Positions 41,607-54,426 of a stretch of DNA of 64,000 nt are shown here, piece after piece. Numbering within the stretch: position 1 is the stretch's first letter; every line of letters begins with the position of its first letter. Both the position numbers and the translations under genes were made by a program. This DNA comes from Flaccisagitta enflata (lineage: Eukaryota > Chaetognatha > Sagittoidea > Aphragmophora). The stretch is taken from assembly GCA_965153355.1 (NCBI GenBank), contig OZ231126.1, positions 83,266,001-83,330,000 on the forward strand, given 5' to 3'. A model generated the notes under the pieces. It had not been told where the DNA came from and ran no database searches. It saw nothing but the letters and a program-made list of their open reading frames with translations.

Positions 41607-41982
41607 GTCACTAGGGCATCTGGGCAGGAACCATATTAGGGTAGAAGCTGGATTTCCTAGGTTAGAATTGGCATTTGAGTACCATCTTTTTGTCAAAATT
41701 AATGTATTGGAGGATGAAAATTTTATCCTCATTCTGATCCTTTTTACCCAGGGGCCCACATGTTTCAGGCGAGAGGTAAGATGCGCAAAAATCGCCAAAA
41801 CGAGTAAAATCATTAGATTTTAGGCTCACTTTGTTTCAAAATATTGTCTTAATGGATTGATAAACAACCTTGGAATTATTCTTGTTTAAAAGATATTAAG
41901 TAGTAGAATACATAAGTTCAAAAAAAAGATAAAAGTAGCCCCTAGGGGCCCCTCTAGAGACCCTTATGAAGCCCCAAAATAC

Positions 41983-42562
41983 TATCTAGAGCTAAAGTAT
42001 GGCAACACCATAAGACTTTATTTATGTATTTAATAAATAATGCATAATATGATTGCAAAATATGTTCAATACACGGCGTTCCCTCCCTGGTCATCAATGA
42101 TCGCCTTCATAGAGATTTAAGGTAAGTTGGCAAGATCTTCCTCTAGACTTTAAAAGTATTTCTTTTAAGCCTTGCTATGCAACCAAGGTCACATGTCCTT
42201 TGCTTAGTAGCTGCTTTGTTTGAGACCAAAGCAGGGTTTGAGATATGGGCTGTCCCCAGCCAACCACAAAAAAGTTTGACACTGTGTTTTGTGTGCCATT
42301 GCTTCTTTGTAACAGTGCAATGTGTCAAAGTGCCATCATTCAATAATTACCAACAATTTTTTTTTTCGCCATTTTTGATTTGGAGTAGCAATCTTGTTTT
42401 ATCTGTCATTTCTAAACGCTTTGACTTAGATGAATACAATTTGCGTCATTGAATCAGAAATTTGATCTAGTTTCAGAATCTCATTGATTTTTATATGAAT
42501 TCTTTATTTTAAGCGGAGATATTGCTCAAAACATCTGTTGCCATACTTTTGCTCTAGATAGT
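41983..42562. mobile_element. Foldback element present in both arms
   Basis: CTATCTAGAGCTAAAGTATGG at the left faces CCATACTTTTGCTCTAGATAG at the right. The same pair occurs inverted at about 51490-52025, so it predates the duplication. Confidence 0.6.
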
Positions 42563-43127
42563 AGTAAAAATAACCAAAAAATCATGTTTTTGGCTGCATT
42601 TTCTTCTTCGAGGTTAATGGAGATATGTTGCAGTGCACAGAAACAGCAAATTTGGAAAATCATTTTGCGTGAAATTCTTAATCTCTCTCTGAATGTTAAA
42701 TTTTGCATTTCTAAGAACATAGCCCCTCTCTTATATGTCTTTAGGATAGGGCCATGTTTTTAGAAATGCAGATTTATGCATTCAGAGACAGATTAAGAAT
42801 TTCATGTAAGACAAGTCAAGGAATAGAGGTTAATTTTCTTTTTTTTCTCTCAATTTTCCAACTGATTATGAACACATAAATGCTCCCTAATGCAAATGAA
42901 TAAATATTCTAAACTAAAAACATGGTTTCTTTTTAAAAAATTGTGAATTCATCGTCTTATTTCTTTTTTCTAGAATACAATTTGACCGTAAAATTGCCCC
43001 TTTGTGTGCACCTTGACAATTAAATCTTATGAAAAGGTAAGGTAAATAGAAGGCAAATACACAAATCAAGTCTAAGGGCCCCTGAGGGTCTGATATATAG
43101 TCCCCAAATGGCTCAAAACAGTAAACA

Positions 43128-43312
43128 AGGCTGGATACACAGCTACCAAAGTCGCGTGCGCGTGGGCAGGGGGCATATTTGAGGTAACCAGACCATTTGG
43201 GCAGGAGCAGTAAGGTCAAGGAAATGAAATCATAAACCAACCGACTGACCAACCAACTGACCAACCGACCGACGGACAAAGCGGGTTGTTGAGTTCCATA
43301 CACGCGACCAGA
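43128..43312 (-). mobile_element. Family A element, left arm
   Basis: AACAAGGCTGGATACACAGC, GTCGCGTGCGCGTGGGCAGG, GACCATTTGGGCAGGAGCAG, then CCGACCGACGGACAAAGCGG and the terminal ACACGCGACC. Its partner at 50735-50932 in the right arm shows it predates the duplication. Confidence 0.75.
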
Positions 43313-43635
43313 AATGACTAAAATCATGGCATTTTTAATAGTTTTTTTATCCCCATGAAAATGAAGTGCCAAATCATCTGTTTAGTCACTATCATTTAGT
43401 ACAGGAAACCTAGATGTGAATAAAAGTGATGGCTTACATGATGAAGGACTCTTCCCAAGGGCCCAAGAGGACCCAAAATAGCCAAAAAATACCAAAATTT
43501 TAACATTTTTCCTTTTTTTTTTTTGCTACAAAGTGGATGGTTTGGTTTATCACACATGCATACTGTTTATGTAATATTAACTTTTTTCATTCATTTATTC
43601 ATTCATCCAATCGTTTATCCATTCTAACAATGATA

Positions 43636-45905
43636 ATCTTTTGAGTAAAGATGGAAACGGTTTTTGGAAATCTTGGAATCAAGTAAATGGTAGTCATGAT
43701 CCCCCTAGTTCAATGATTGATGGCTCTATGAATTATCCTGACATTGCTAACAGTTTTTCGCGAACATACAGTAGTGTTTACACTGATTCCCCGGCAAATA
43801 ATACTCTACGGGAAAAATTTAATCAAAAGTATCAAACGTACTTTGCAAATCATGTAAACGATTCACTTACTCCTTACCTATTCTCTTGGACAGATATGAC
43901 TGATGCGGTTTTTAAATTAAAAGTTGGTAAATCTGCCAGCACTTTTATTAAAGCAGAACATATCTTTCATGGCTGTCCGGAACTGCTCTGTTTTTTGCAC
44001 TTACTCTTTAACGGTTTAATTTCCCACTCATACTTACCTCACAATTTTCTTTGCGGAACTATATCCCCAATAGTAAAAGACTCCAATGGCGATACAACTG
44101 ATTCCTCAAATTACCGTCCTATTACTTTAGGTCCAACATTCTCTCAACTTTTTGAATATTTATTATTTAACAAATTTGGTCATTTTCTTGAATGTGATAG
44201 TCTCCAATTTGGCTTCAAGCGAGGTCATTCTCCTTCCCACGCGGTTTTTGTCCTTAAATCATGTGTAGACTATTATCTGAAGCATGGTTCCAATGTATTT
44301 GTCGCCTTCATGGATTGCTCTAAAGCTTTCGACACTGTTTCACATTATGGAATTTTCATCAAACTTATGGAATGAAAAGTACCTCTGTGTTTCTTACGAA
44401 TTATTGTCTACCTGTACCTTAACCTTCAAAGTCGTTGCCAATGGCGCGGCACTTTCAGTGATTATTTTAACGTTCTTACAGGCACAAAACAGGGTGGTGT
44501 CATCAGTCCTCGGATTTTTACTTTATACAGGGTGTATCATGCCAAATTAGATATAACAAAACAATGGCATTCTGCTTCTAAAAGTGAAAAAATAATTTTG
44601 AAAAAAGATTCAAAGAGCACATGAGCTCCGGTTTTTTGTGTAAAAATTTCATGGGTCTGGGTCAAATATTGTAGCCACAATATCAATTTGAAATAAATTG
44701 AGCATTTAGAGAAGAAGCACTTTGAACATGATTTTGATTCTAAAAGTTTTTTTTTGAATTGCTGTTATTTCTAAACGACTTAAGTTACAGATGCCAGATT
44801 GGTCCCAAATTAAAGCTTATCAAATTCTCTTTAATTTGAGACCAATCTGGCAAATGTGGCTCAAGCCGTTTAGAAATGAGAGCAATTCAAAGAAAAGCTT
44901 TCAGCATCCCAATCATATCCAAAAAGTTTCTCCTCTAAATGCTCAGTTCACTTCAAATTAAAGTTGTGGCTAGAACTTTTGACCCAGACTCATAAAATTT
45001 TTACACAAAAAACCGGAGCTTGTATGCTCTTTGAATCTTTTTTCAGATCTATTTTTGCACTTTTAGAAGCAGAATGCCATCGTTTTCTTATATCTAATTT
45101 GGCATGATACACCCTGTATGTAGACGATTTAATTGCGAGATTGCGGATACGCGGTATAGGGTCCACATTATTGACCTTTTTCTTGCATGTCTTTTTTATG
45201 CAGACGATTTATGTCTTATTGCACCGACCAGAAGTGCTTTGCAAGAGTTGATAAATTGTTGCCAAGAATATTGTGCAGAATTTTGTCTCTCATTTAATGT
45301 GAAAAAATCTAAAGTCCTATTGTTTGGTAAAGCGAAGGTTGAAGAGATCAAACCTCTTACACTAAATGATAAATCTTTACAATTTGTAACGGAGTGGAAG
45401 TATCTTGGAGTTACGGTATCTGCTGGAGCTAAACTTTCTTTTTCAGCGAAACCTGCCTTATCTGCATATTATCGCGCTGTTAATTCTATTCTCTCTGTAT
45501 TTCGAAAACCCGACGAATTAGTTCTCATGAAATTACTTTTCTCAAATTGTGTACCAATATTGACATATGGTTCGGAAACTATTGAATTTTCTTCTAGTGA
45601 CATGCGTAACTTTAAACTGCTATTAATGATGCAATCAGAAGAATCTACTCATATCATCGGTGGGAAAGTGTTTGTACCCTCCGTGAAAGCGCTGGTTTTC
45701 CTAGCATTTATGATATTTATCATAGACGATCTGAAGCATTTCTCAATGGAAACTTGAAAAGTGCAAATCAAGTACTCGTGCAATTAACCGCTCTTTTAGT
45801 GTCAGAACGCATTGAAAACGAGCAATGATCCTTTTAGTATGTAGTCTGTAGTTTGCAGTGTGTATGTATGGGTATGCTTCTGTCATATCTTGACGAATAA
45901 AAGAT
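43636..45905 (+). pseudogene. Broken LINE (Jockey/CR1-like reverse transcriptase), left arm only
   Basis: The frame from 43641 shows the RT N-terminal motifs SSNYRPITLGPTFSQLFEYL, FGFKRGHSPSHAVFVLKSC and AFMDCSKAFDTVSHYG. It is broken near 44360, resumes with GTKQGGVISPRIFTLY, is interrupted by a 589-bp foldback element, then continues with VDDLIARLRIRGIG, a frame change, and FYADDLCLIAPTRSALQELI to KKSKVLLFGK. There is no endonuclease, so it is 5'-truncated. It is dead. The right arm (near 50400) lacks it. The exact clade is uncertain. Confidence 0.85.
44528..45116. mobile_element. TA-flanked foldback MITE nested in the LINE (589 bp)
   Basis: CAGGGTGTATCATGCCAAAT at one end and its inverse ATTTGGCATGATACACCCTG at the other, TA on both sides. 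It is palindromic through most of its length. It splits the LINE between LY and VDDL, so it is younger than the LINE. Confidence 0.92.
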
Positions 45906-47340
45906 CATTCACATTTTCTTTGATTAATGAATCATGTGAATTATTCACTCATTGATTTAGCTCTATGCTTATGCTTTCAATCCCAGACTTGCAGCTTGCA
46001 ATGTGCAAAAAATTAATAGTGGGTGTTTATTGGCTAGTTGCTACCTCACTTAACAGATACCACATTCAACATGCAAGGATATGGGGACAGTTCAAAAGGG
46101 ATGTGAATGAAACCTCTGATTTCATCATTTGAATTTTTATATAGTCAAGATTTTCCAATACTCCTCAAATAATCATGACAGATTGAAGAAGTTACATAGT
46201 TGCTAAAGTAGGGGATGAGCTACAACTTAAAATTTCTAAGGCTGAGAGCGCATCTTGTTTTGAAAAAAACTCGCCCTCTGAAGTGTTGAGAGTCATTGAA
46301 GGCGCAAATCACCACTGATCTAGGCGTTCTAGGTTTTGTTTGACTGAGATTCGATTTCTCTCACCGTCGGCTATAACTAAATATCATCATTTTCTTCTTA
46401 GAGGCCCCTAAGGGCCCCCAAAAAAGCCCTTATTGAGAATTCCTTTTTTTTGAAAAAAAAAAGAGGGTTGCAATCAATAAAAAATTGTTTGAGTTGCTTA
46501 ATTCCAAAATCTTATATTTTTATTTTTTAAAAAAAAAATCAGGGACTATGAAAAAAAAATTACAAAAAATCTTTTTAAAAAATGGTTCTTAAAAGTGAGG
46601 TGCAATCAAGGGGAAATTGTTTGATTTGCCTAGATCCAAAATCTTGTTTTTTTTTTTAGTTGCGGACACGCAACTCTATAAGAGCCTTTGTCCGTCCGTC
46701 CGTCCGTCCATCCGTCCGTCCATCCGTCGGTCCGTCGGTGTGCACAAGTCAAAAAGTGTGAAACCGCGCATTTCTGCCCCTGCCCACCCGTCCGCAACTG
46801 GTATGGCCGTGTATCCGGCCTTGTTTTCTCAAAAAACTTATAAAATTTTTGTGTTGCGCGTCAGGAACTTGGAAAAAAATCACAAGATATTTTTTCAAAA
46901 AATGGTTTTCAAAAGCGGGGTGCAATCAATAAGAAATTGTTTAATTCCCCTTGATCCAAAATCCTGTAACCTTACTTTTTTCAAAAAAATTTAAAAATTT
47001 GATTGGGGGCGAGTTCAAAGAAAGAATGGAAAAAAAGAATATTGGTTTTCTCTTTTACATTTTAAGTATGAAAAAGGCCGTAACTTCTAAACTATTAATG
47101 CGATTGTCCTGATATTTGAAATACTAGCTGATGTCATGCTTCTTGACGTACAAGCTAAAAATCTTGATTGTGAACCATTGTAAAGTTGAACACGCTTCTT
47201 TGCCTAGCTAAAGGGTTCAATGATTGGACAAAAGAAGAAAAAAAATGCAAAAGTAATCCAGGTTGCTGTTGGCACCAGAAAGATGAGGCAATGGTCAGAG
47301 AATTCTGGTTAGCTGGGAAAGGGGGTCATTTCAGATCAGC
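45905..47340. other. Left-arm sequence without genes
   Basis: Unannotated AT-rich sequence, mirrored at 48380-50390. It includes the compact family A copy 46657-46830, from AGTTGCGGACACGCAACTCT through repeated GTCCGTCC to GCCGTGTATCCGGCCTTGTT, whose partner lies at 49470-49615. Confidence 0.6.
46657..46830 (+). mobile_element. Family A element, compact complete copy (174 bp)
   Basis: The shortest intact example: terminal hairpin TTGCGGACACGCAA, ATAAGAGCCTTTGTCCGTCC, seven or more GTCC units, GCCCCTGCCCACCCGTCCGC, then GTGTATCCGGCCTTGTTTTC. The inverted partner in the right arm is 49470-49615. Confidence 0.8.
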
Positions 47341-47429
47341 GATCAAGTTTGGCAATAGAGGGAATTAGAAGGCACATATTTTCTAACCTTTCTCCTTGAA
47401 AACTGGCCAATTTCTGTAGATTTATACTT

Positions 47430-47940
47430 ATCTTGCCCTGATCTCGTTCATAAAATATGGATTTGGATTTTATAATCAGGGTTCTCTTATGGGTCGATGA
47501 TGTCATAACATATGTAGAGGGTGAAGAAGAGCAAGAGCGGACATTAGAAAAACTCAATTAATTCGCAATCAAACACAAATTGAAATGGGGCCAGAACAAC
47601 TGTAATGTGATGCGAGTGGGAAAGCTTGATAAAACAAACAAAAAGTGGAAACTCGCGAATTGACAATAGAAAAAACAACAAAATATAAATATCTAGGTGA
47701 CATTATCACCCCCGACAGAAAAAACACCAAAACTCTCCAAAGCCGATTTACATAACTACAGGCAACAACCATTAATATTGATACTATTGCATCCAGTGAG
47801 GTTCTCTACGGAATAGAAACATCAGTTCTCCTCCAACTCTATGAAAAGAAATGTATTCCTGGCCTATTAACTAATGCTGAATCATGGACCCTGAGTAGAA
47901 AAGACGAGGACGACCTCGAAAAGATTTCAGCAGTCACTCC
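47430..47940 (+). pseudogene. Second LINE fragment (reverse transcriptase) at the palindrome centre
   Basis: Read through several frameshifts the strand gives IIRVLLWVDDVITYVEGEEE, then FAIKHKLKWGQN.CNVMRVGKL, then KYKYLGDIITPDRKNTKTLQ, then IASSEVLYGIE and TNAESWTLSRKDEDDLEKI. The motif order (VDD box, KCNVM, KYLG, ESWT) is that of an RTE/CR1-like RT C-terminal half. The first third is repeated inverted at 48035-48240. The last third is unique to the centre. Confidence 0.75.
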
Positions 47941-47941
47941 T

Positions 47942-48176
47942 TGTTTGTTTTATCAAGCTTTCCCACTCGCATCACATTACATTTGTTCTGGCTCCATTTC
48001 AATTTGTGTTTGATTGCAAATTCATTGAGTTTTTCTAATATCTGCTCTTGCTCTTCATGTTTGTTTTATCAAGCTTTTCCACTCGCATCACATTACATTT
48101 GTTCTGGCCCCATTTCAATTTGTGTTTGATTGCGAATTCATTGAGTTTTTCTAATATCTGCTCTTGCTCTTCTTCA
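47942..48176. repeat. Tandem pair of 116-bp units at the palindrome junction
   Basis: TTTTATCAAGCTTTCCCACT through TCTGCTCTTGCTCTTC occurs twice, starting near 47943 and 48059. Both are minus-strand copies of the LINE segment at 47520-47640. Confidence 0.85.
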
Positions 48177-48379
48177 CCCTCTACACATGTTATAACAACA
48201 TCGACCCATAAGAGAACCCTGATTATAAAATCCATATCCATATCTTATGAACAAGATCAGGGCAAGATAAGTATAAATCTACAGAAATTGGCCAGTTTTC
48301 AAGGAGAAAGGTTAGAAAATATGTGCCTTCTAATTCCCTCCATTGCCAAACTTGATCGCTGATCTGAAATGACCCCCTT

Positions 48380-50590
48380 TCAAAGCTAACCAGAATTCTC
48401 TGACCATTGCCTCATCTTTCCGGTGCCAACAGCAACCTGGATTACTTTTGCATTTTTTTTTCTTCTTTTGTCCAATCATTGAACCCTTCAGCTAAGCAAA
48501 GAAGTGTGTTCAACTTTGCGACGGTTCACAATCAAGATTTTTGGCTTGTACATCAAGAAGCATGACGTCAGCTAGTATTTCAAATTTCAGGACAATCGCA
48601 TTAATAGTTTAGAAGTTAGGGCCTTTTTCATACTTAAAAAGTAAAAGAGGAAACCAATATTCTTTTTTTCCATTCTTTCTTTGAACTCGCCCCCAATCAA
48701 ATTTTTTAATTTTTTAGAAAAAAGTAAGGTTATAACCATGGCCAAAAAAAAAACCGGACAACATGTTTGTCAGTATTTGACACCCAAGCAATGAGAAAAA
48801 TCAAGGAAAATTTGTGACCGTTTTGAAGCTCTGCAAAAGATCTTTCAAATGAGACGTTGCTGGTTGTCCTGGCCTTATTCGTTTAGAAATGGCATTGGAA
48901 TGAAGACAGATAGTCACGAATTTGAAAATTCACTTCAGAATTTTCATGTTTTTTGTTTGTTTTAGCATAGAAACTAAACAGATTGAGTAAAAAATTTGTT
49001 TTTGGCGCCATTTTGAAGAAAATTCGAAGCTCTTTAATTTGCTCATGGATATCAAGTAGCTGTGACATTTCTGAAATGCACTATTAAGAAAAACATAGAG
49101 ACAAAAATTACTTAAAGAAAAATAAACAATAATTGCCCCTTTTCCAATTGGTGATATTTTTCCTCAAACTAATGCCATTTCTAAACAAAAAAAGCTACAG
49201 ATACCAGCAAGGTGGCATTAGAAAGATTTTTTGAAGATCTTTCTAATGGTCATGAATTTTTTATTGATCAAGCTTTTTGGTTAGCAGGAATAAGCAAAAC
49301 AAGTTGTCCGGTTTTTTTCTTTGCCACTGTTAGGATTTTGGATCTAGGGGAATTAAACAATTTCTTATCAATTGCACCCCGCTTTTGAAAACCATTTTTT
49401 GAAAAAATATTCTGTGATTTTTTTTCATAGTCCCTGACGCGCAACACAAAAGTTTTATAAGTTTTTTGAGAAAACAAGGCCGGATACACGGCCATACCAA
49501 TTGCGGATGGGTGGGCAAGCGCGGAAATGCGCGGTTTCACACTTTTTGACTCATGCACACCGACGGACGGACGGATGGACAAAGGCTCTTATAGAGTTGC
49601 GTGTCCGCAACTAAAAAAAAGAAAATACAAGATTTTGGATCTAGGCAAATCAAACAATTTCCTATTGATTGCACCCCACTTTTGAAAACCATTTTTAAAA
49701 AAGATATTTTGTAATTTTTTTTTCATAGTCCCTGACGCGCGACACAAAAATTTCATAAGTTTTTAAAAAAAAAATGAAAATAAAAGATTTTGGATTTAGG
49801 CAAATCAAACAATTTTCTATTGAATGCAACCCTCTTTTTTTTTTCAGAAAAAAAAAAATCTCAATAAGGACTTTTTTTGGGGTCCTTAGGAGCCTCTAAG
49901 AAGAAAATGATGATGTTTAGTTATAGCCGACGGTGAGACAAATCGAATCTCCATCAAACAAAACCTAGAACGCCTAGATCAGTAGTGATTTGCGCCTTCA
50001 ATGACTCTCAACACTTCAGAGGGCGAGTTTTTTTCAAAATGAGATGCGCTCTCAGCCTTAGAAATTTTAAGTTGTAGCTCGTCCCCTACTTTAGCAACTA
50101 TGTAACTTCTTCAATCTGTCCTTCTGCCATGATTATTTGAAGAGCATTGGAAAATCTTGACTATATAAAAATTCAAATGATGAAATCAGAGGTTTCATTC
50201 ACATCCCTTTTGAACTGTCCCCATATCCTTGCATGTTGAATGTGGTATGTGTTAAGTGAGGTAGCAACTAGCCAATAAACACCCACTATTAATTTTTTGC
50301 ACAGTGCAAGCTGCAAGTCTGGGATTGAAAGCATAAGCATAGAGCTAAATCAATGAGTGAATAATTCACATTATTCATTAATCAAAGAAAATGAATGTAT
50401 GAATAAATCAGTAAATGAATGAATGTATCATTGTTAGAATGGATGAACGATTGGATGAATGAATAAATGAATGAAAAAAGTTAATATTCCATAAACAGTA
50501 TGCATGTGTGATAAACCAAACCATCCACTTTGTAGCAAAAAAAAAAGGAAAAATGTTAAAATTTTGGTATTTTTTGGCTATTTTGGGTCC
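48380..50590. other. Right-arm sequence without genes
   Basis: Mirror of left-arm 43.4-47.3 kb without the LINE. It includes a roughly 560-bp stretch (about 48740-49310) containing TTTCTAAAC/GTTTAGAAATG inverted motifs that looks like another foldback insertion absent from the left arm (left junction at about 46985). Confidence 0.5.
49470..49615 (-). mobile_element. Family A element, right-arm partner of 46657-46830
   Basis: AACAAGGCCGGATACACGGC, then GGACGGACGGATGGAC, then AGAGTTGCGTGTCCGCAACT. The ACGG run is shorter than in the left-arm copy. Confidence 0.75.
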
Positions 50591-50734
50591 TCTTGGGCCC
50601 TTGGGAAGAGTCATCACTTTTATTCACATCTAGGTTTCCTGTACTAAATGGTAGGGACTACACAGATGATTTGGCAATTCATTTTCATGGGGATAAAAAA
50701 ACTATTAAAAATGCCATGATTTTAGTCATTTCTG

Positions 50735-50935
50735 GTCGCGTGTATGGAACTCAACAACCTGCTTTGTGCGTCGGTCGGTTGGTCAGTTGGTTGGTTGGTT
50801 GGTCACATTTTACTTGTTTTTATGATTTATTTCTTTGACCTTACTGCTCCTAACCAAATGGTCTGGTGACCTCAAATATGCCCCCTGCCCACCTGCATGC
50901 GACTTTGGTAGCTGTGTATCCACCCTTGTTTACTG
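50735..50935 (+). mobile_element. Family A element, right-arm partner of 43128-43312
   Basis: GGTCGCGTGTATGGAACTCA, GTCGGTCGGTTGGTCAGTTG, TGCCCCCTGCCCACCTGCAT and GTGTATCCACCCTTGTTT. Confidence 0.7.
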
Positions 50936-53103
50936 TTTTGAGCCATTTGGGGACTATGTATCAGACCCTCAGGGGCTCTTAGACTTGATTTGTGTACGTC
51001 ACCACCTATTCAACTTACCTTTACATAAGATTTATATGTCAAGGTGCACACAAAGGGGCAATTTTACGGTCAAATTGTATACTAGAAAAAAAATCAAATG
51101 ATGAATTCACAATCTTTTTAAAAGAAACCATATTTTTAGTTTAGAATATTTATTCATTTGCATTAGGGAGCATTTATGTGTTCATAATCAGTTGGAAAAT
51201 TGAGAGAAAAAAAAGAAAATTAACCTCTATTCCTTGACTTGTCTTACATGAAATTCATGATCTGTCTCTGAATGCATAAATCTGCATTTCTAAAAACATG
51301 GCCCTATTCTAAAGACATATAAGAGAGGGGCTATGTTCTTAGAAATGCAAAATTTTGCATTCAGAGAGAGATTAAGAATTTCACGCGAAATGATTTTCCA
51401 AATTTGCTGTTCCTGTGCACTGCAACATATCTCCATTAACCTCGAAGAAGAAAATGCAGCCAAAAACATGATTTTTTGGTTATTTTTACTATTATCTAGA
51501 GCAAAAGTATGGCAACAGATGTTTTAAGCAATGTCTCCACTTAAAATAAAGAATTCATATAAAAATCAATGAGATTCTGAAACTAGATCAAATTTCTGAT
51601 TTAATGACGCAAATTACATTCATCTCAGTCAAAGCGTTTAGAAATGACAGATAAAACAAATCAAAAATGGCAAAAGAAAATTGTTGTTAATTATTAAATT
51701 ATGGCACTTTGACACATTGCACTGTTACAAAGAAGCAATGGCACACAAAACACAGAGTCAAACTTTTTTGTGGTTGGCTGGGGACAGCGTGACCTTGGTT
51801 GCATGGCAAGGCTTAAAAGAAACACTTTTAAAGTCTAGAGGAAGATCTTGTCAACTTACCTTAAATCTCTTTACAAATGCATGCTGAGGCCTATGAAGGC
51901 AGTCATTGATGCCCTGGGAGGGAACGCCGTGTATTGAACATATATCGCAATCATATTATGCATTATTTATTAAATACATAAATAAAGTCTTATGGTGTTG
52001 CCATACTTTTGCTCTAGATAGTATTTTGGGGCTTCATAAGGGTCTCTGGAGGGGCCCCTAGGGGCTACTTTTATCTTTTTTTTGAACTTCCATATTCTAC
52101 TACTTAATATCTTTTAAACAAGGTTGTTTGTCAATCCATTAAGACAAAATTTTGAAACAAAGTGAGCCTAAAATCTTAAATTTTTACTCGTTTTGGCGAT
52201 TTTCGTGCATCTTACCTCTCGCCTAAAACATGTGGACCCCTGGGTAAAAAGGATCAAAATGAGGATAAAATTGTACCATTCATCCTCCAATACATTAATT
52301 TTGATAAAAAAATGGTAGTCAAATGTCAATTCCAACCTAGGCAATCAAGCTTCTACCCTAATATGGCTCCTGCCCAGATGCCCTAGTGACCTTCTCCAGC
52401 ACTGCTCCTGCCCACCCGCACGCAACTAGGGTAGCCCTGTATCCGGCCTTGTCTATTTACAGAAGTGGAAAGACTTAACAAACTTTTGTCTGAACAATCT
52501 CAATTTCAGAAGCTAAAATCGTTGAATCTTCACCAAAAAACAATGACGCCTAAATCTCGTCTCCAGAACCCCAACCATCTTCTTCACTGCCAAAAACCAA
52601 TGCATCTCTGCCAGAAACCAATGCATCTGCTCAAATTTATGCCAAGGAAGATCAGGACAAATATTCCCCATGAATGTTTATGAGCCCAAGCATATCTCCT
52701 TGGCCGCCTGGCTGTCCCTCCAACCATCACATCCCCATGTAAACTACAACATTGAGGCATACATAAATTAACGTATGCAGCAGATCAGAAATTAAATGGG
52801 TCTTCATTACCTTTTGTTCATTTTCTCATTTATACCTCTTGTCCTCTACAGAGTATGAACCTTAAACCATACAGCCTCTTTAAAACAAAAAGACAACCCA
52901 TCCCCCTCAACAAAAGCTAAAAGCTACCACTCTACCAATAAAGACGACTCTCGCCGACCGGAAAAAAGTTGTATATGGGAGTCTTTTTCTTTCTGTGCAT
53001 GTTCTTTTGAGTGTGCATCTCATGATGTCTTGTTGACTGCTTGTCTGTTTTTGTTATTCAATCTCTGTCTCTGTCTCTTTTTCCTCTTGGTCTTTGAGTG
53101 TGT

Positions 53104-53380
<277 letters not shown>

Positions 53381-53384
53381 TGAT

Positions 53385-54200
53385 GATCAAAATGTCCCTT
53401 TTGATATGACCCTTCTTATCATGTCCCCGATATTTCATGTCCTCAAATAAATTGTCCCTTACCAGAATGTCCCTTTTCTATGTCCCTGGCCAAAATGTCC
53501 CCTACCAAAATATCCCTTTTTCATTTTGACAGCCTTTTTTCTGGTGACATCTGTCATATAACCTTCGTCCTTGATTGAGACATAAATGTAGTCTTCTTTA
53601 CACTTATTTTTTGTCATTTACCGCGAATGGATTGCTTGGAGAGCTGGTGTACCTCTCCATTTCTGTATCTGTCGTCCATCATTTGTCTATTACTCAGACA
53701 GAACCAATTCAGCCTTTTTTTCTTTTTATCCGCTATCCGTCATCTGTCATTCGTCATTTGATTTTTGCTGAGGGAGGACAGACAGCTCTATTTACGACAA
53801 AGATCCATCGTCCGTCATTCGTCATCCAGTTTTCAAAAAAAGCATTTGTTTTGTTTCCGTCATTTGTTACTCGTCATTGCTTTTTTCATCAAAATAGTTA
53901 ACCACTCCTTTTTCCTAAGATATTCAATGACAAATGGCGAATGACGGATGTAAAAAAAACTATGAAAATTTCTTTGTTTCTCTATTTTCTAGCCAAAAAA
54001 ATGTCCCTTTTACTATGACGCCCTTCAATATCCCCCTAACATCCATTGTCCCAAAACTTAATGTTCCTTGTCCGTATGAAAGTTGAACAATATTTGTATT
54101 ATTATGCATCAAATTGTCCCCTTCCAAAATGTCCCTTACCAAAATGTCCCTTACCAAAACGTCCCTTACCGTAATGTCCCTTACAAAATTGTCCATTTCT
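53385..54200. repeat. AAAATGTCCCTTACC and ATTCGTCATTTGTC degenerate arrays
   Basis: Multiple 15-bp (AAAATGTCCCTTACC) and 14-16-bp (TCCGTCATTCGTCATTTG) units, the right-arm version of 39720-40380. Confidence 0.65.
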
Positions 54201-54426
54201 ATTTGCGACTTAGGGTTTTTTTACCTTTATCCGTCATCGGTCTTTTCACTCATTTGTCATTCATTTCCACCAGAAAAGAGATAGAAAGTTGGTTGTTCTT
54301 GTTATCCATCATCCGTCATTCGTCATTCTATATCATTCAGTATCATCACAATTTTTCAAAGAAATAGAAATTTTCAATTTCTAAGAAAACCAAAAGTGCT
54401 AGTTATCTTTTTGTGTTTTGTGCTTA

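Larger units (their letters stand above)
38362..47640 (+). repeat. Left arm of giant inverted duplication
   Basis: Runs of matching sequence pair in order with the reverse complement of 48062-56204. Examples: the exon at 38433 with 56150; CACATTCTCAGTCAAAAC (39508) with 55066/55446; the AC/GA microsatellite 40384-40551 with 53104-53380; AGGTAAGATGCGCAAAAATC (41774) with 52210; GGCTGTCCCCAGCCAACCAC (42249) with 51775; GTAGCTGCTT-flanked TE at 43128 with 50930; CAAGTTTGGCAATAGAGG (47343) with 48357. By eye divergence is around 10%. Confidence 0.9.
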
